Shown: positions 34,468 through 44,510 of the stretch, piece by piece
How positions within the stretch are numbered: the stretch's first letter is position 1
Layout: each line of letters starts with the position of its first letter
Source: Agaribacterium sp. ZY112
GTDB lineage: Bacteria; Pseudomonadota; Gammaproteobacteria; Pseudomonadales; Cellvibrionaceae
Assembly (NCBI RefSeq): GCF_041346925.1
Contig: NZ_CP166840.1
Coordinates: forward strand, 62,001 to 126,000
Length of the DNA: 64,000 bases
Direction: 5' to 3'
Notes under the pieces: generated by a model
What the model saw: only the letters and a program-made list of their open reading frames with translations
Told to the model about the DNA's origin: nothing
Database searches by the model: none
Position numbers and translations under genes: made by a program

Positions 34468-34525
34468 ATTTTCAAGCCCTCCCTCGAGAGTAAACCTTCA
34501 CCAACCAAGTAGCTATAATTTATAA

Positions 34526-34539
34526 ATAGTGATCACTAT
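34526..34539. promoter_or_regulatory. Perfect TetR-type palindromic operator
   Basis: ATAGTGATCACTAT is a perfect 14-base palindrome between the two divergent broken genes. Its place, 30-60 bases from both starts, is where a TetR-family repressor would bind. Confidence 0.65.
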
Positions 34540-34560
34540 CTATTTTAAAAAAAAGTAGGC

Positions 34561-35142
34561 AATGTGAGCCTCACGTAAATATATCTTGCAGTCATATGAG
34601 CTGGGTTTTCATGAAGAAGGCCTTAGTGGCTTGGGTATCAATGACCTGGGCATCAATGGTCTAGCTAAACGAGCAAGTATGACTTCAGGTGCTTTCTACG
34701 ACCACTTTGCCTCCAAGAACAAAGCCTTTTAAAGAAGCGATCGAAAAAGACATGCAGGCTTATCTCGACTCGATACAAGCATTACAAAGGAGCATCAAAC
34801 CGATTGGCCACAACACTCCCTCAAGTTTCACCTAGGTAGAGAATATGTTGATGATCTATCTCAAAGCTGTTTAGTACCGGCACTCTCCCCTGATGTAATG
34901 CAATCAAGCGCAGAAACAAAAATCAGCTATAGCAGCCACCTTGATAAACTTGTAGAGGGAATAAGTACTGCGATGCCAGAAAAAAGTACTGATGGTACTC
35001 TCGCATTAGACTCTGCCTTGGCAAGCAGCGCCATACTTGCACACTGTTCAAGCAGTGTTGATCCATCAGATCGCATATTGAATGCTGCTAGAGCCCTAGC
35101 CGATCCGGTTCATCTTAGCCCTAGCTCGCCCCCAACACTCTA
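34561..35142 (+). pseudogene. TetR/AcrR family regulator, frameshifted
   Basis: One frame reads LGINDLGINGLAKRASMTSG then AFYDHFASKNKAF before a stop at 34729; the GxxFYxHFxSK helix-turn-helix signature is clear. The next frame continues KEAIEKDMQAYLDSIQAL, and a third supplies the C-terminal SDRILNAARALA helix, all in the order of an intact TetR protein. GIND-LGIN appears to be a small internal duplication. At least two frameshifts are needed, so it is not functional as is. Confidence 0.8.
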
Positions 35143-35247
35143 ACTTGGAATTAGTAGCGCAGATCCTATGAGCCTTCTAGACTTAATTCGTTAACTCGGC
35201 CGAACCTCAAAAGCCGAGCATGATGAACACAGGCGAGGCAACGCAGG

Positions 35248-35805
35248 ATGGAACTAGCATTAACGAAAGCTCTAAGTCATAAATACGAAGACCTAGACAC
35301 ATTATTAAAAAAGAGCGTAAGCCCTAAAACCACCTTATTAGCCTCCTTCCTAACCATAAGCATTACCTTGATATTGCATATGTTCTTATGGCCATCAAAT
35401 CTCGATAGTAAGATCAGCATACAGGGCATAGAAATCAGTATTCCTGTAACCATGCAGAGTCGAACCACGCAACAAGGTGCCATTGTTTACTTTCCCAACT
35501 CAAGTGACCGCATGGAACTCAGTGTCTACCAGGTAAATGAAGCACTCGCTAAAGAGCAGCTGCTAGCCTCTATCAGTACTTCACAGCAAACAAATATTGC
35601 AGGTTTTTGGGGATTTGTCGCTCAGGGTAATGACACTCTAAACAACAGGGCGTGGATTAACGATAAACAGCAACATACATGGATGCTTTTTTCAGGAAAA
35701 CATATCGTTCAAGTATCGATATACAGTCACTATGGGCCAATTACCAAGCAAAGAATAAACGAGGCAATACGCATACTTAAGTCTATGAATTTAAAGGCGC
35801 AATAA
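35248..35805 (+). CDS. Membrane-anchored hypothetical protein
   Basis: 185 residues with one membrane helix (ASFLTISITLILHMFLW, about 34-50) and a periplasmic C-terminal domain (GIEISIPVTMQSRTTQQGAI through INEAIRILKSM) with a mixed alpha/beta pattern. No known family recognised. It follows the decayed TetR gene and has the ribosome site AGGA. Confidence 0.65.
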   Translation: MELALTKALSHKYEDLDTLLKKSVSPKTTLLASFLTISITLILHMFLWPSNLDSKISIQGIEISIPVTMQSRTTQQGAIVYFPNSSDRMELSVYQVNEALAKEQLLASISTSQQTNIAGFWGFVAQGNDTLNNRAWINDKQQHTWMLFSGKHIVQVSIYSHYGPITKQRINEAIRILKSMNLKAQ

Positions 35806-35893
35806 ACACCAACAAAAAAAGGGGCCAATAAATGCGCCCCCAAGCTTTTAGCTATTCTTTTTCTAACTAATAATGCACTAACAAAGAGCGTAT

Positions 35894-37612
35894 CTAGTTA
35901 AGCTTTTCAAATACAAACTTATCGGCATTCCACTCCCACGTAGTACTGGAATTACCTGAGCTTTGTACTCGAATAGTCTGAACTCCAGCCTGTAGATAAA
36001 CGGAGCCTGATGAGCTGGTCTTAACAAATTGATCCCAGTTACCGTTGTTAACAACACTTTCTTTTAACAACGATTGACCATTGACAAACAGCTCAATGGC
36101 GCCACCTGTTTGTGTTGTTGCAAGCCAAGCATCGAGACGATACTCACCAGCCACTGGCACATTAATTTCATAATCAGCCCAATCGCCACGCTGATTAAAA
36201 TTAATACCACCAACACCCGAAGAGGTTGTATAAGTCTCAAAACCACCATAACTGCCACCACTGGCACTAAAGTTTTCAGCCTGCACGGTAAAGCTTGTCT
36301 CGATTGGTGCAGATGCAGCAGCAACAAATTCGATCCAGTTAACATTAAATGCACCCGTTTCAAATTCTAAACGCAATATTTTGTTACTAGCAGAATTTAG
36401 GCGGATATTCTTTAAAGTAATTGTTTTCCAGTTTTGCCAACCATTAGTGCCACTAAAATTAAACTCAGCAATTGTTTGCCCATCTAATTTAGCAATCAAT
36501 TTCTTACCTGAAGAACTACCACTGGCCGCGACACGAAGTTTTACATCGTAGTTTCCTGCTGCGATATCAGCAACACTATACTCCAACCATTCGCCCGCAG
36601 AAGTCCAGCCAACATTGTAAGCGTCCGAACCATCTGAGCTAGATTGAACATCAACAGACTCTTCCGGGCGATAAGCACCACCCGAATTACCATTATTAGC
36701 GTCTGAGTAAGCGATACCCTGACCGCCAATGTCATAATCTTCGGCTTGAATACGCCCAGGTATAAAATGATTAACGTAAGCACTTTGATTCGGTGTCACA
36801 GGCAGGGTAGGTGTCGGTGAGGGACTAGGCGTGCTATTGCCAGGGCCATTAGCACCATAAAGACGTAAATCATCAATCAATAAGGTGCCAGTTGCTTTAG
36901 CCTCATCAGAACCACCATTATAATAATTGATCCAATAAGCGTAGATTTTTAAATCGGAAGTAGTGCGAAAATTAAAGTTTGTTTTTTCAAAAACCTTAAC
37001 GCCATCAACCCACGCCCTCAATATGCCATTACTTTGTCCTGGTGTATTCAGTTTTACGTACTGCTTAACATGGTACCAACGATTAAAATCCATATTGCCA
37101 TCGTCATTCCACCAACGAGCATCACCCCATGTTTTACCATTGTTACCCGTATCTGTGTGATAGATATAAAAGCTGTTGCGAACATCTGAGCGGCCTTCAG
37201 CCTTTAGTGTTCCACGAGCCGACCAGCCCTTAGTGCCGTAGCCTGGGCGATTTCCCCAACCAGCTTCTCCATAAGTGCCATCGAAACCTGGAGCCTTGCC
37301 ACCATAGAGCTTCATGCTGTCATTGTATTTAACACGATATTCGGCATACATTTCTTCCGGCTCAAAACCTAAGTTTTCTTTAAGTTTGTACTTGGCTGAG
37401 CCACCGTAGTGAGAATCTTTTAGTACCGTCACTTGAATACAGCTGCCTGAGTAGCAGCCAGAATTTACATGCTTGAAATTTTGGCTGGCCGTCATGTCGT
37501 AATTATCTTTCCAGCTCGCGGAGCTGAAATCATCACTGTAATACATTTGTGCATTTACTGAGCCACCAACAAATAGAAGCGCGGCCGCACACAAGCTATG
37601 TTTAATATTCAT
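35894..37612 (-). CDS. Secreted polysaccharide lyase (PL14-like) with two CBM6 modules
   Basis: 572 residues from the Met at 37612, where the signal peptide begins (HSLCAAALLFVGGSVNA). Domain order: catalytic beta-jelly roll (about 25-250, with GGKAPGFDGTYGEAGWGNRP, GWSARGTL and WYHVKQYVKL) resembling PL14 alginate/glucuronan lyases, a Pro/Ser linker (PSPSPTPTLPVTP), then two CBM6 carbohydrate-binding modules (about 310-435 and 445-570; each has an AEDYD or AENFS start and a WxEW/WNADKF end). It should cleave an algal uronate polymer by beta-elimination. Exact substrate not certain. Confidence 0.8.
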   Translation of the reverse strand: MNIKHSLCAAALLFVGGSVNAQMYYSDDFSSASWKDNYDMTASQNFKHVNSGCYSGSCIQVTVLKDSHYGGSAKYKLKENLGFEPEEMYAEYRVKYNDSMKLYGGKAPGFDGTYGEAGWGNRPGYGTKGWSARGTLKAEGRSDVRNSFYIYHTDTGNNGKTWGDARWWNDDGNMDFNRWYHVKQYVKLNTPGQSNGILRAWVDGVKVFEKTNFNFRTTSDLKIYAYWINYYNGGSDEAKATGTLLIDDLRLYGANGPGNSTPSPSPTPTLPVTPNQSAYVNHFIPGRIQAEDYDIGGQGIAYSDANNGNSGGAYRPEESVDVQSSSDGSDAYNVGWTSAGEWLEYSVADIAAGNYDVKLRVAASGSSSGKKLIAKLDGQTIAEFNFSGTNGWQNWKTITLKNIRLNSASNKILRLEFETGAFNVNWIEFVAAASAPIETSFTVQAENFSASGGSYGGFETYTTSSGVGGINFNQRGDWADYEINVPVAGEYRLDAWLATTQTGGAIELFVNGQSLLKESVVNNGNWDQFVKTSSSGSVYLQAGVQTIRVQSSGNSSTTWEWNADKFVFEKLN

Positions 37613-38073
37613 ATTTATCTCAATTATTCTATTTATTATTTTTATGCCTCGAAGCCACACTGAAGAGAGTGGGAATACGGGCATTGCAAGCACCAATACT
37701 TGGGATTACCCCCAATGAAAACGCCACTTTGTAAAGACTTGAGATTTCGACTAACTACAAACCAGAGCTTCACGTTCTCGCCCATATACAAAAGGGCTAA
37801 AAACAGCAAGTAAGTAACTCAATGAGAATCGACAAAACTGCTTATTTAATGGGCAATATTTTTGGCTAAAAACTAGGCTAGTCTAGCTTTACGAGCACAG
37901 CAACTGATGTATACGTTTGCATGAATAATATGTGACATAGGTGGCAGTGTGTATACAAACGAGTTAACACTAAAGACTTAAACGACAAAGAAAAGAGGCT
38001 GATGACAGCAGAAGATCTAAATTCAAATCAATAACGTAGAATTATCTTTAGGAAGTAAAAACAGGCATAAGCA
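37613..38073. other. Intergenic stretch between lyase and lipocalin
   Basis: 460 bases, mostly A/T-rich. It must hold the divergent promoters of the lyase and lipocalin genes. I saw no strong operator or hairpin. Two GTATAC sites (37913 and 37953) may be a coincidence. Confidence 0.3.
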
Positions 38074-38586
38074 ATGAAGATTTTCTACCTACTACTTAGC
38101 ACCCTACTCTTAAGCTCATGCTCTACGGTACCTAAGACAATCACCCCCGTTACCGGTTTTGAATTGGATAAATATCTAGGAACATGGTATGAAATAGCTC
38201 GATTAGACCATCGCTTTGAGCGCGGCTTAGAACAGGTTTCGGCAAACTATTCCATAAATGATGATGGCACTGTTCGTGTGGAAAACAGAGGTTATTCATC
38301 CGCAAAAAAAGAGTGGAAAGACGCCATAGGGAAAGCAAAATTTGCAAAAGACAAACAGACCGGGCACTTAAAAGTATCGTTCTTTGGGCCTTTTTATGGC
38401 TCTTATATAATCTTTGATTTAGATAAAGAACACTACCAATACTCATTTATAACCGGTAGTAAAAACACTCTCTGGTTACTCGCCAGAACACCACAAGTAA
38501 GCGATGATATTAAACAAACATTCATTAAAAAAGTAACTGATGCGGGTTACAACGCGAATGAACTGATTTTTGTAAAACAAAAATAA
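38074..38586 (+). CDS. blc: Blc-type lipocalin lipoprotein
   Basis: 170 residues with lipobox LSSC. The lipocalin signatures are clear: first GTWYEIARLDHRFERGL, then VRVENRGYS and LWLLARTPQVSD. Blc-like outer-membrane lipocalins bind fatty acids or lysophospholipids and help membrane maintenance. The following terminator at 38587-38615 makes it monocistronic. Confidence 0.92.
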   Translation: MKIFYLLLSTLLLSSCSTVPKTITPVTGFELDKYLGTWYEIARLDHRFERGLEQVSANYSINDDGTVRVENRGYSSAKKEWKDAIGKAKFAKDKQTGHLKVSFFGPFYGSYIIFDLDKEHYQYSFITGSKNTLWLLARTPQVSDDIKQTFIKKVTDAGYNANELIFVKQK

Positions 38587-38615
38587 AAAAGCGGGAGAAA
38601 GACTCACCCGCTTTT
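38587..38615. terminator. Terminator after the lipocalin
   Basis: AAAAGCGGG (38587-38595) pairs with CCCGCTTTT (38607-38615). Convergent G8 gene ends at 38666, so it may be bidirectional. Confidence 0.85.
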
Positions 38616-38665
38616 AATCTTTAATTAAACACTAGACTGTCTCGAGGCCAATAATATTCAATCGC

Positions 38666-41600
38666 CTAACGTGGCACAAAATTAACTCGCTCCCATTCCT
38701 GATTAACACTAAAAAACTTAGCGTAAATGTGGCCACCTGAGCGTGTCCACGAGGTTTGAGTTGCATTACGTAAAGTACTCAAATTGTTAACATAGGGTCT
38801 GTTATTAATTGAGAAAGCAGCGGCCATATTATCAAATCGAACAACCGTAGAGCCATTTCTATCACCGTTAACAATAAAGAATAAGATATCAAAACCATTT
38901 GATACTGTGTTCACCCCACCGGGAAAACTCAGCTGATAATCACCGTCGTTTAATTTCAATAAGGTATTCGCACCTGCAAATTGACCACTACCAGGCTTCC
39001 CACTCGCTTGATCTCCATCAGGCGTGACAATACGGAAATTAGGATTCTGGCCTGCACGCAAGCGGAACACCGCATAGCGATCATCGGAAATACGGGCGTT
39101 AGTCCAACCAGCGGGTATAAAATCATCACTGTCATAAAAGAAAGGGTGATCAGCGATAACCGTACTACCCGCGCGACCACCCGCCGCCGCAGTTAAGCTG
39201 CCATCTGCATCCAAAATAACCGAAGGCATTGTTTTACCAATCGCAGTGTAATTCGAGAAGGTACCTTGCGGGCCAGCAAAGCTAAGACTAGATGCCGAGC
39301 CATCATTTTCAAAGGAGGTATTACGCATCACAAAATGAGTATGCCGAATAGCAATTGATTCTGTACGGAACATATGCGCGTTAGCTGCAGAGAAACCCGC
39401 AAAGTGAGAACCATCTAATGTATTCGCACCATCGTAAAAGCTATGACCGGTAACGATTTGGCTTGGATCACTATTACCTCGGCTATGCCCCACATAAAGT
39501 GTATCGGTAATGCGCTGTGTAAAGGTAATAAAGGTACTAATAAAATTATCAGCAAAGAAAATATTACTGAAATTACCTGTGCGCGCGCGATGGTAAATAC
39601 CGGTGGTGTGTTTGTAGGCTGTGTAATTATCTACCTGCGGTTCGACACTTGGACGATAAGCATCACCATCAAATCGAGCTTTTAAGGTAGCACCAACGTC
39701 CACAGCAATATCACTACCGCGATCAAAGTTCAGGCCGATAGGCGAAGAGTGGGAAGAGTTATAAGAAAACTCCCCCAGATTAACTCGATCGGGTTGCACG
39801 CCATTATATTGAGGGTCATTTGCCGAAGCACCCACTGCTCGCTGAGGGAATAGAAACCAGAAACCTGTGCCTTCTGAACCTGCTGAAACATTACCAATCC
39901 AGGTATTATCTGGATTAGTCATCCAATAGCCTGCCGAGTTAAGAAAGCGAGTAGGGTTCTGACCTACGTGATCGTGGGTATCCACCAAAAAAGGATCCGC
40001 AATTTCTGCTGCAGTATCTCCGCCTACTTTATGAATACCAAAACTAATATTTGAAAGGAAGCTGTTACCCGTTTCAACAGCGTCTTCCATAAAAAAGCCA
40101 TGACCATGAATATCATGCAAAACCACATCTTGAATTAACAGGTTGTGAGTACCGTGTACAGTAACACCACGGTTATTTGAATTAGTGATAGAGACACCAC
40201 GCAACACATCACCTAAGCGATCGCCGGCCAAATGCCAATGCATTGGGTAGCGCCCCAAACGACCTGTTTGCCCCATACCATGAAGCCGAACACTGTCTAT
40301 CGTAACTTGGCCAGCAGAGCCCATAACCATAATGTTCCCACCAACACCTTCGCTTTGGCCCGCATTAAATCGAGCGCGGTCACCAAAACGGTTATCAGTA
40401 TCTTGTGATGCTAGCCCCTGAATAACCACATTACGACTCAGCAAAGCAACTTCCGCACGCATATCGATCGTGCGACTATTGTCTCCTGAGCCATATGTTT
40501 CTTTCTCACCATAATGCCTATGATCTAGGGCTTCATTCAAGGTTATTTCCGTATTGCTATTACCTAGATCCCTCAACGCACTTATCGTACGAACCTCTTC
40601 ATCTGCATAGTCAGTAGAACTACTCGCAATAACAATTTGATCACCGACCTCCCAATTTAAGCTACCGTCTGACGACGCGGAGTAATTACCATCGTAGTTA
40701 CGCTCGATAATATTTCGGACATATATCGTACTTGAACCAGCCTCTGCGGTTGCAGCCAAACGAGTAAAGCTAAGCTTGTCCTTACCATAAAACTGTAAGC
40801 GGCCACCTCCTGCAGCCATAATAAAACCGTTATTATCATTTACCTGCATGCTACCGCTGGCTGTTTCAATCTGCCAATCAAGCAGTGGATCAGCACCAGT
40901 AAGAGTTAAAGTGAAGTTAGCTTCATCATACGGATTAGCTTCACTGCCAATTTCAAAGCGGCCATTAGAGTTCACGTGAATCCAATCTGTATCAAGTGAA
41001 AAATTAGCATTCGCTTGCTCCCCCACTTTAAGTACACCCTGAACCACAACACCATGTGCTGCCGAGCTTCCCCCCCAGAGAGTGACCGTTTTCCCCTGTG
41101 GAATAATCGCGCGCTTATTCGCGTTTGGAACACCATTACTCCAAGTTGAAGCCTGCCCCCAAGGACCACTTGTCATAGCCGTAGTTGGCTCATCATTATC
41201 TGGTGACGGACTCGGTGAAGGCGACGGACTTGGTGAAGGCGACGGACTTGGCGAAGGTGACGGACTTGGCGAAGGCGACGGGCTTGGCGAAGGCAACAAG
41301 CTTGGCGAAGGCGACGGACTTGGCGAAGGCGACGGACTTGGCGAAGGCGACGGCAACAAGCTCGGTAAAGGCAACGGACTTGGCGCTAAAGACATACTTG
41401 GAGATGGCAGCGGGCTCGGAGTTGACGACATAATCGGAGACGGACTCGGTGATGCTATCGGAAGCTGCGAGGGACTCGATGATGGCATCACTGTTGGAGC
41501 AACAGACGGCAATACTGATGGAGCTACAGATGGTATAACCGATGGATTTACAACAGGAGTCTGATTGGGGCTAGGAGTAGAAGAAGGTGCTTCAGGAGCC

Positions 41601-41674
41601 AACGAACCACCACTGCCCCCCCCACAAGCACTGATAGTTAATGCTAAAATTCCTAACAACGATAAGTGTTTCAT
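38666..41674 (-). CDS. G8-domain, right-handed beta-helix surface lipoprotein
   Basis: 1002 residues. Lipobox SAC near residue 16, then a Pro/Ser-rich and (SP)n linker (to about residue 160) of pure SPSPSP repeats. Next, a G8 domain (about 165-255: WGQASTWSNGVPNANKRAII to NFTLTLTG), as in human CEMIP, PKHD1L1 and TMEM2. The remainder is a right-handed beta-helix (GVTVHGTHNLLIQDVVLHDI). G8 proteins are implicated in binding or cleaving extracellular glycans such as hyaluronan, so an algal or animal polysaccharide is likely (inference). The (SP)n linker is a classic spacer in Saccharophagus-type secreted enzymes. Confidence 0.88.
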   Translation of the reverse strand: MKHLSLLGILALTISACGGGSGGSLAPEAPSSTPSPNQTPVVNPSVIPSVAPSVLPSVAPTVMPSSSPSQLPIASPSPSPIMSSTPSPLPSPSMSLAPSPLPLPSLLPSPSPSPSPSPSPSPSPSLLPSPSPSPSPSPSPSPSPSPSPSPSPSPSPSPDNDEPTTAMTSGPWGQASTWSNGVPNANKRAIIPQGKTVTLWGGSSAAHGVVVQGVLKVGEQANANFSLDTDWIHVNSNGRFEIGSEANPYDEANFTLTLTGADPLLDWQIETASGSMQVNDNNGFIMAAGGGRLQFYGKDKLSFTRLAATAEAGSSTIYVRNIIERNYDGNYSASSDGSLNWEVGDQIVIASSSTDYADEEVRTISALRDLGNSNTEITLNEALDHRHYGEKETYGSGDNSRTIDMRAEVALLSRNVVIQGLASQDTDNRFGDRARFNAGQSEGVGGNIMVMGSAGQVTIDSVRLHGMGQTGRLGRYPMHWHLAGDRLGDVLRGVSITNSNNRGVTVHGTHNLLIQDVVLHDIHGHGFFMEDAVETGNSFLSNISFGIHKVGGDTAAEIADPFLVDTHDHVGQNPTRFLNSAGYWMTNPDNTWIGNVSAGSEGTGFWFLFPQRAVGASANDPQYNGVQPDRVNLGEFSYNSSHSSPIGLNFDRGSDIAVDVGATLKARFDGDAYRPSVEPQVDNYTAYKHTTGIYHRARTGNFSNIFFADNFISTFITFTQRITDTLYVGHSRGNSDPSQIVTGHSFYDGANTLDGSHFAGFSAANAHMFRTESIAIRHTHFVMRNTSFENDGSASSLSFAGPQGTFSNYTAIGKTMPSVILDADGSLTAAAGGRAGSTVIADHPFFYDSDDFIPAGWTNARISDDRYAVFRLRAGQNPNFRIVTPDGDQASGKPGSGQFAGANTLLKLNDGDYQLSFPGGVNTVSNGFDILFFIVNGDRNGSTVVRFDNMAAAFSINNRPYVNNLSTLRNATQTSWTRSGGHIYAKFFSVNQEWERVNFVPR
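41203..41400. repeat. Degenerate short repeats encoding the (Ser-Pro)n linker
   Basis: Plus-strand 18-base units of the kind GGCGAAGGCGACGGACTT repeat about ten times with third-position changes. They encode alternating Ser-Pro on the minus strand inside the G8 gene. Nucleotide drift at synonymous sites shows selection for the SP pattern more than recent slippage. Confidence 0.85.
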
Positions 41675-42191
41675 ACTTCTGTTTCCGTAATACTAAAATA
41701 CAGTTTATTACTGGTATTTCGATCAGCAACAAAGATCAAAGCCTTAAAGCCCAGTCTTATAAAGTCACAATATGAGAGTTTGAAGAGCAGCGCGATAAAC
41801 GCATAATTTACTATTTAAATTTTAATTCCAAAGCATATTAATTTCTGTGCACCCTGCCTTAGTTTGAACATTAAAAATGCCTAAATAGCCAATATAAAAT
41901 TGACAAGCTAAACAACCAGGAAGGCGGACACGCAGCCGGACAACCTTCGGACAAAAACAAGCGTGAAGCAGGGAAGCCAACGAAAAGTGCCTAAAAGATC
42001 ACTTAGATAGCATAATTAGCCGAAGGGCAATATAACCGAAGAAGAAATGAAATCAAAAGACTAAAAAATCATATGCTTTTTTCTTAAGGAAGCCCTTAAA
42101 CACTTAACCTTAATACTTAGAAAAATCACTAAAAAAATAATAAAGCCCTATTAAATAATAGGCGTTTCTGTTTTTTAACAAGCGTAAAAAT
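41675..42191. other. Intergenic stretch upstream of the G8 gene
   Basis: About 515 bases, A/T-rich. No gene supported and no clear operator. It must contain the G8 promoter. Confidence 0.35.
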
Positions 42192-42228
42192 AAGAGCTAA
42201 AGCTTGACTTCTTCACGCTTCAGCTCTT
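42192..42228 (-). terminator. Terminator after the exported methyltransferase
   Basis: AAGAGCT (42192-42198) pairs with AGCTCTT (42222-42228), extended inside by AAGC/GCTT. On the minus strand it is followed by a U-rich stretch, just beyond the stop at 42254. Confidence 0.7.
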
Positions 42229-42253
42229 AAAAAAACCTAATTAAACACAGAGA

Positions 42254-43027
42254 TCAGATAGGTTTCTTAAACACCAAGGTAAAACGATCCGTATTACCTG
42301 CCACCGTTTTCCTACCGACTTCATAACGAAGCTCATCATCCGCTCGGTAAAACATGTCTGAGCTCTTATCTAAAACAAAACCTGCGGCTTGGGCTTCCAG
42401 AATGACATCCACTGGGTCTTCACGGCGATAGTTTTCATATGTATCTTTTTGCATATGTCGACGGGTATGATCAATAACAACATAGCGACCACCTGGCTTT
42501 AAGGCCTTAAAAGCCTGCTTATTAAAAACCATACGGTCCCCACCCGAAAAGTTATGGTATTCCCGAATACATAAGAGCATATCAACATCTCTAACCGGTA
42601 ACTCAAAACGCCCAAAGATAAAACTCATGGACTCATTACTCCAATTAATATCAACAGGAAGTTTTTTTACCGATGCCAATGGCTTTTCTTTGAGTAACGG
42701 ATCTAAAAAATCCAACCATTCTTTCCTATACGCAATATAAAGTTCTCCTTTATCCTTCAAAAGAGGACCTAGTATTTTTGTATACCAGCCATCACCCGGG
42801 CCAAATTCAAGCACCTTCATATCGGGTTTCAAACCTATAAAGTCAAGCGCAGAAACGGGATTTCTATTATTATCTCGCGCCCTATCCTCATCCGTTCGAT
42901 GAGGCATATCCATAACCATCTGAACTTCTTTTTGAAACTCATTTAGAGACCAATCTTGAGCGACTACAGGGTTACCAAAAGATAGCAAAGCACTTAATCC
43001 GACCAAAGCAACATACTCTTTTTTCAT
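42254..43027 (-). CDS. Exported class I SAM methyltransferase-fold protein
   Basis: 257 residues with signal peptide ending VVAQ. After it, RNPVSALDFIGLKPDMKVLE, then FGPGDGWYTKILGPLL, the motif I of Rossmann methyltransferases (E/DxGxGxG form), and DMLLCIREYHNF and LKPGGRYVVIDHTRR. The family is seen with a signal peptide in many gammaproteobacteria. Because S-adenosylmethionine is not known to be in the periplasm, an exported methyltransferase-fold protein probably acts otherwise or binds another ligand (inference). It lies 65 bases downstream of the MATE gene, so they may share an operon. Confidence 0.85.
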   Translation of the reverse strand: MKKEYVALVGLSALLSFGNPVVAQDWSLNEFQKEVQMVMDMPHRTDEDRARDNNRNPVSALDFIGLKPDMKVLEFGPGDGWYTKILGPLLKDKGELYIAYRKEWLDFLDPLLKEKPLASVKKLPVDINWSNESMSFIFGRFELPVRDVDMLLCIREYHNFSGGDRMVFNKQAFKALKPGGRYVVIDHTRRHMQKDTYENYRREDPVDVILEAQAAGFVLDKSSDMFYRADDELRYEVGRKTVAGNTDRFTLVFKKPI

Positions 43028-43091
43028 GGTTATTTCCTTTTTATATGGGAGTTGATTTTCATGAAAATTTATTCAAAGAAACGATCAATAA

Positions 43092-44510
43092 CTAAAGCGC
43101 AAACTTATAAAACGACAGTTCTTTATCTTCCCTAGTTACGATCATTATTTTTTTCATAAAACAATAAGAAACAAGCCCAGAAAGCATATAACCAAAGGCT
43201 ATTCCGGCATATAAACCCGGCATATCGGCCAAGTAATAACCGGCTAAGGAAGAAGGCAAAACACAGAAAAATACTCTAACAATAGAAAGCAAGAAAGCTG
43301 AAAATGAATGGCCCATCGCATTCAGTACAGAGCTAGAGACGATGGCAACCCCCAAACCACACAAGCTGACGGGCACACTAATAAGGTAACAACGTACTAA
43401 AACTTGAACATCAAGCTCTGTACCAAACTGCTCACTAAGCTGATAAGAAAAAAGATATAGAACAAAAGCAAGCCCCAGCTGCAACCACAAAACAAAATGC
43501 AAGCAGCTTAGTACCACATTGATAGTGCGCGCCTTTAAACCAGCAGCCCAGTTCTGACCAACAAATACAGGCAGTGCTACAGAAAACACCATCGGTACTA
43601 TTAAAAGAAATGGCTCTAACCGAGAAACCAAACCAAAGCTAGCGACCGAGCTTGCACCAGAACGTGCAGCTAAAGCGGTCAACACGGATAATACAAGGGG
43701 GAGGCTTACATTAGTTAGAAACGATGGTAGGGCGACATAAGAAACAGCCCTTATGTTCGAACCAAAGTTTCGCACAGAAAAAACCAGATATTTCTTTCTT
43801 AGCAATAAGTAAAAACACACAACACATATAAAGGTATTACTTATCAGGTGCCCCCAGCCAACACCCACCAGAGCCATAGCTTCTTGCTTAAAAGGCCCCA
43901 GCTCAAAACCCAAAACAAGCAAATAGTCCAGCGACATGCTTAACAGAGCCCATACACACAACAGTACTGAAGCTAACTTAACCTGAGCAACAGCTCTAAA
44001 TACTGATATCGCAGTTAAGCTTAAAAGCGAAGGGATAAACGCAAGATAGCGTAGAAACATATAACTTGTGATTTGCTCTCGTGTATCAGTGCGCTTTAAA
44101 GCACTCAGCTCTAGAGAGCTCAACCCCAAACCATCGAACAGTCTGTCATTCACACTAAACAAAAACAAAGACACAAACAATGCAAAGAAAGCAGAGATCA
44201 ACAGAGAATGGCTAATCAAATACCTGCTTTTATCAAAGTCTTTCTCTCCCACAGCCTTACTTACACATGCAACAACAGCAATACTCAAACATACATTTAA
44301 GGAAAAAAGAAAATGACTAACAGGTACAGTAAAACCTTGTGCAAGCAACAACTCAGGATAAAAACGAGATATAAGATAACTATCAAAACAATCTAATAAT
44401 AACAGGGTCAAAATCGCTGGAAGCAAAGTCAAACTCAAGGAGCTTATTACCCTTACAGCTCTATCGGTTAAAATCCAGTTATGCTTTTCTAGTTGCTCAA
44501 GATAGTCCAT
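43092..44510 (-). CDS. MATE family efflux transporter
   Basis: 472 residues, twelve membrane helices. Two six-helix halves are visible. GWGHLISNTFICVVCFYLLL (helix 6) and GMGLxx-like motifs occur. DSYLISRFYPELLLAQGFTV is typical of the N-lobe start. It exports cationic compounds in exchange for Na+ or H+. Substrate unknown. It may be co-transcribed with the exported methyltransferase. Gly-rich loops and the multi-Ser stretch SARSGASSVASFG resemble the DinF/NorM branch, but family placement within MATE is not fixed. Confidence 0.85.
   Translation of the reverse strand: MDYLEQLEKHNWILTDRAVRVISSLSLTLLPAILTLLLLDCFDSYLISRFYPELLLAQGFTVPVSHFLFSLNVCLSIAVVACVSKAVGEKDFDKSRYLISHSLLISAFFALFVSLFLFSVNDRLFDGLGLSSLELSALKRTDTREQITSYMFLRYLAFIPSLLSLTAISVFRAVAQVKLASVLLCVWALLSMSLDYLLVLGFELGPFKQEAMALVGVGWGHLISNTFICVVCFYLLLRKKYLVFSVRNFGSNIRAVSYVALPSFLTNVSLPLVLSVLTALAARSGASSVASFGLVSRLEPFLLIVPMVFSVALPVFVGQNWAAGLKARTINVVLSCLHFVLWLQLGLAFVLYLFSYQLSEQFGTELDVQVLVRCYLISVPVSLCGLGVAIVSSSVLNAMGHSFSAFLLSIVRVFFCVLPSSLAGYYLADMPGLYAGIAFGYMLSGLVSYCFMKKIMIVTREDKELSFYKFAL

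Noticed and set aside
41082..41564. 160-codon plus-strand frame with GLGEGD repeats
   Set aside because: It is the antisense of the (SP)n linker of the G8 gene; the repeat keeps several frames open.
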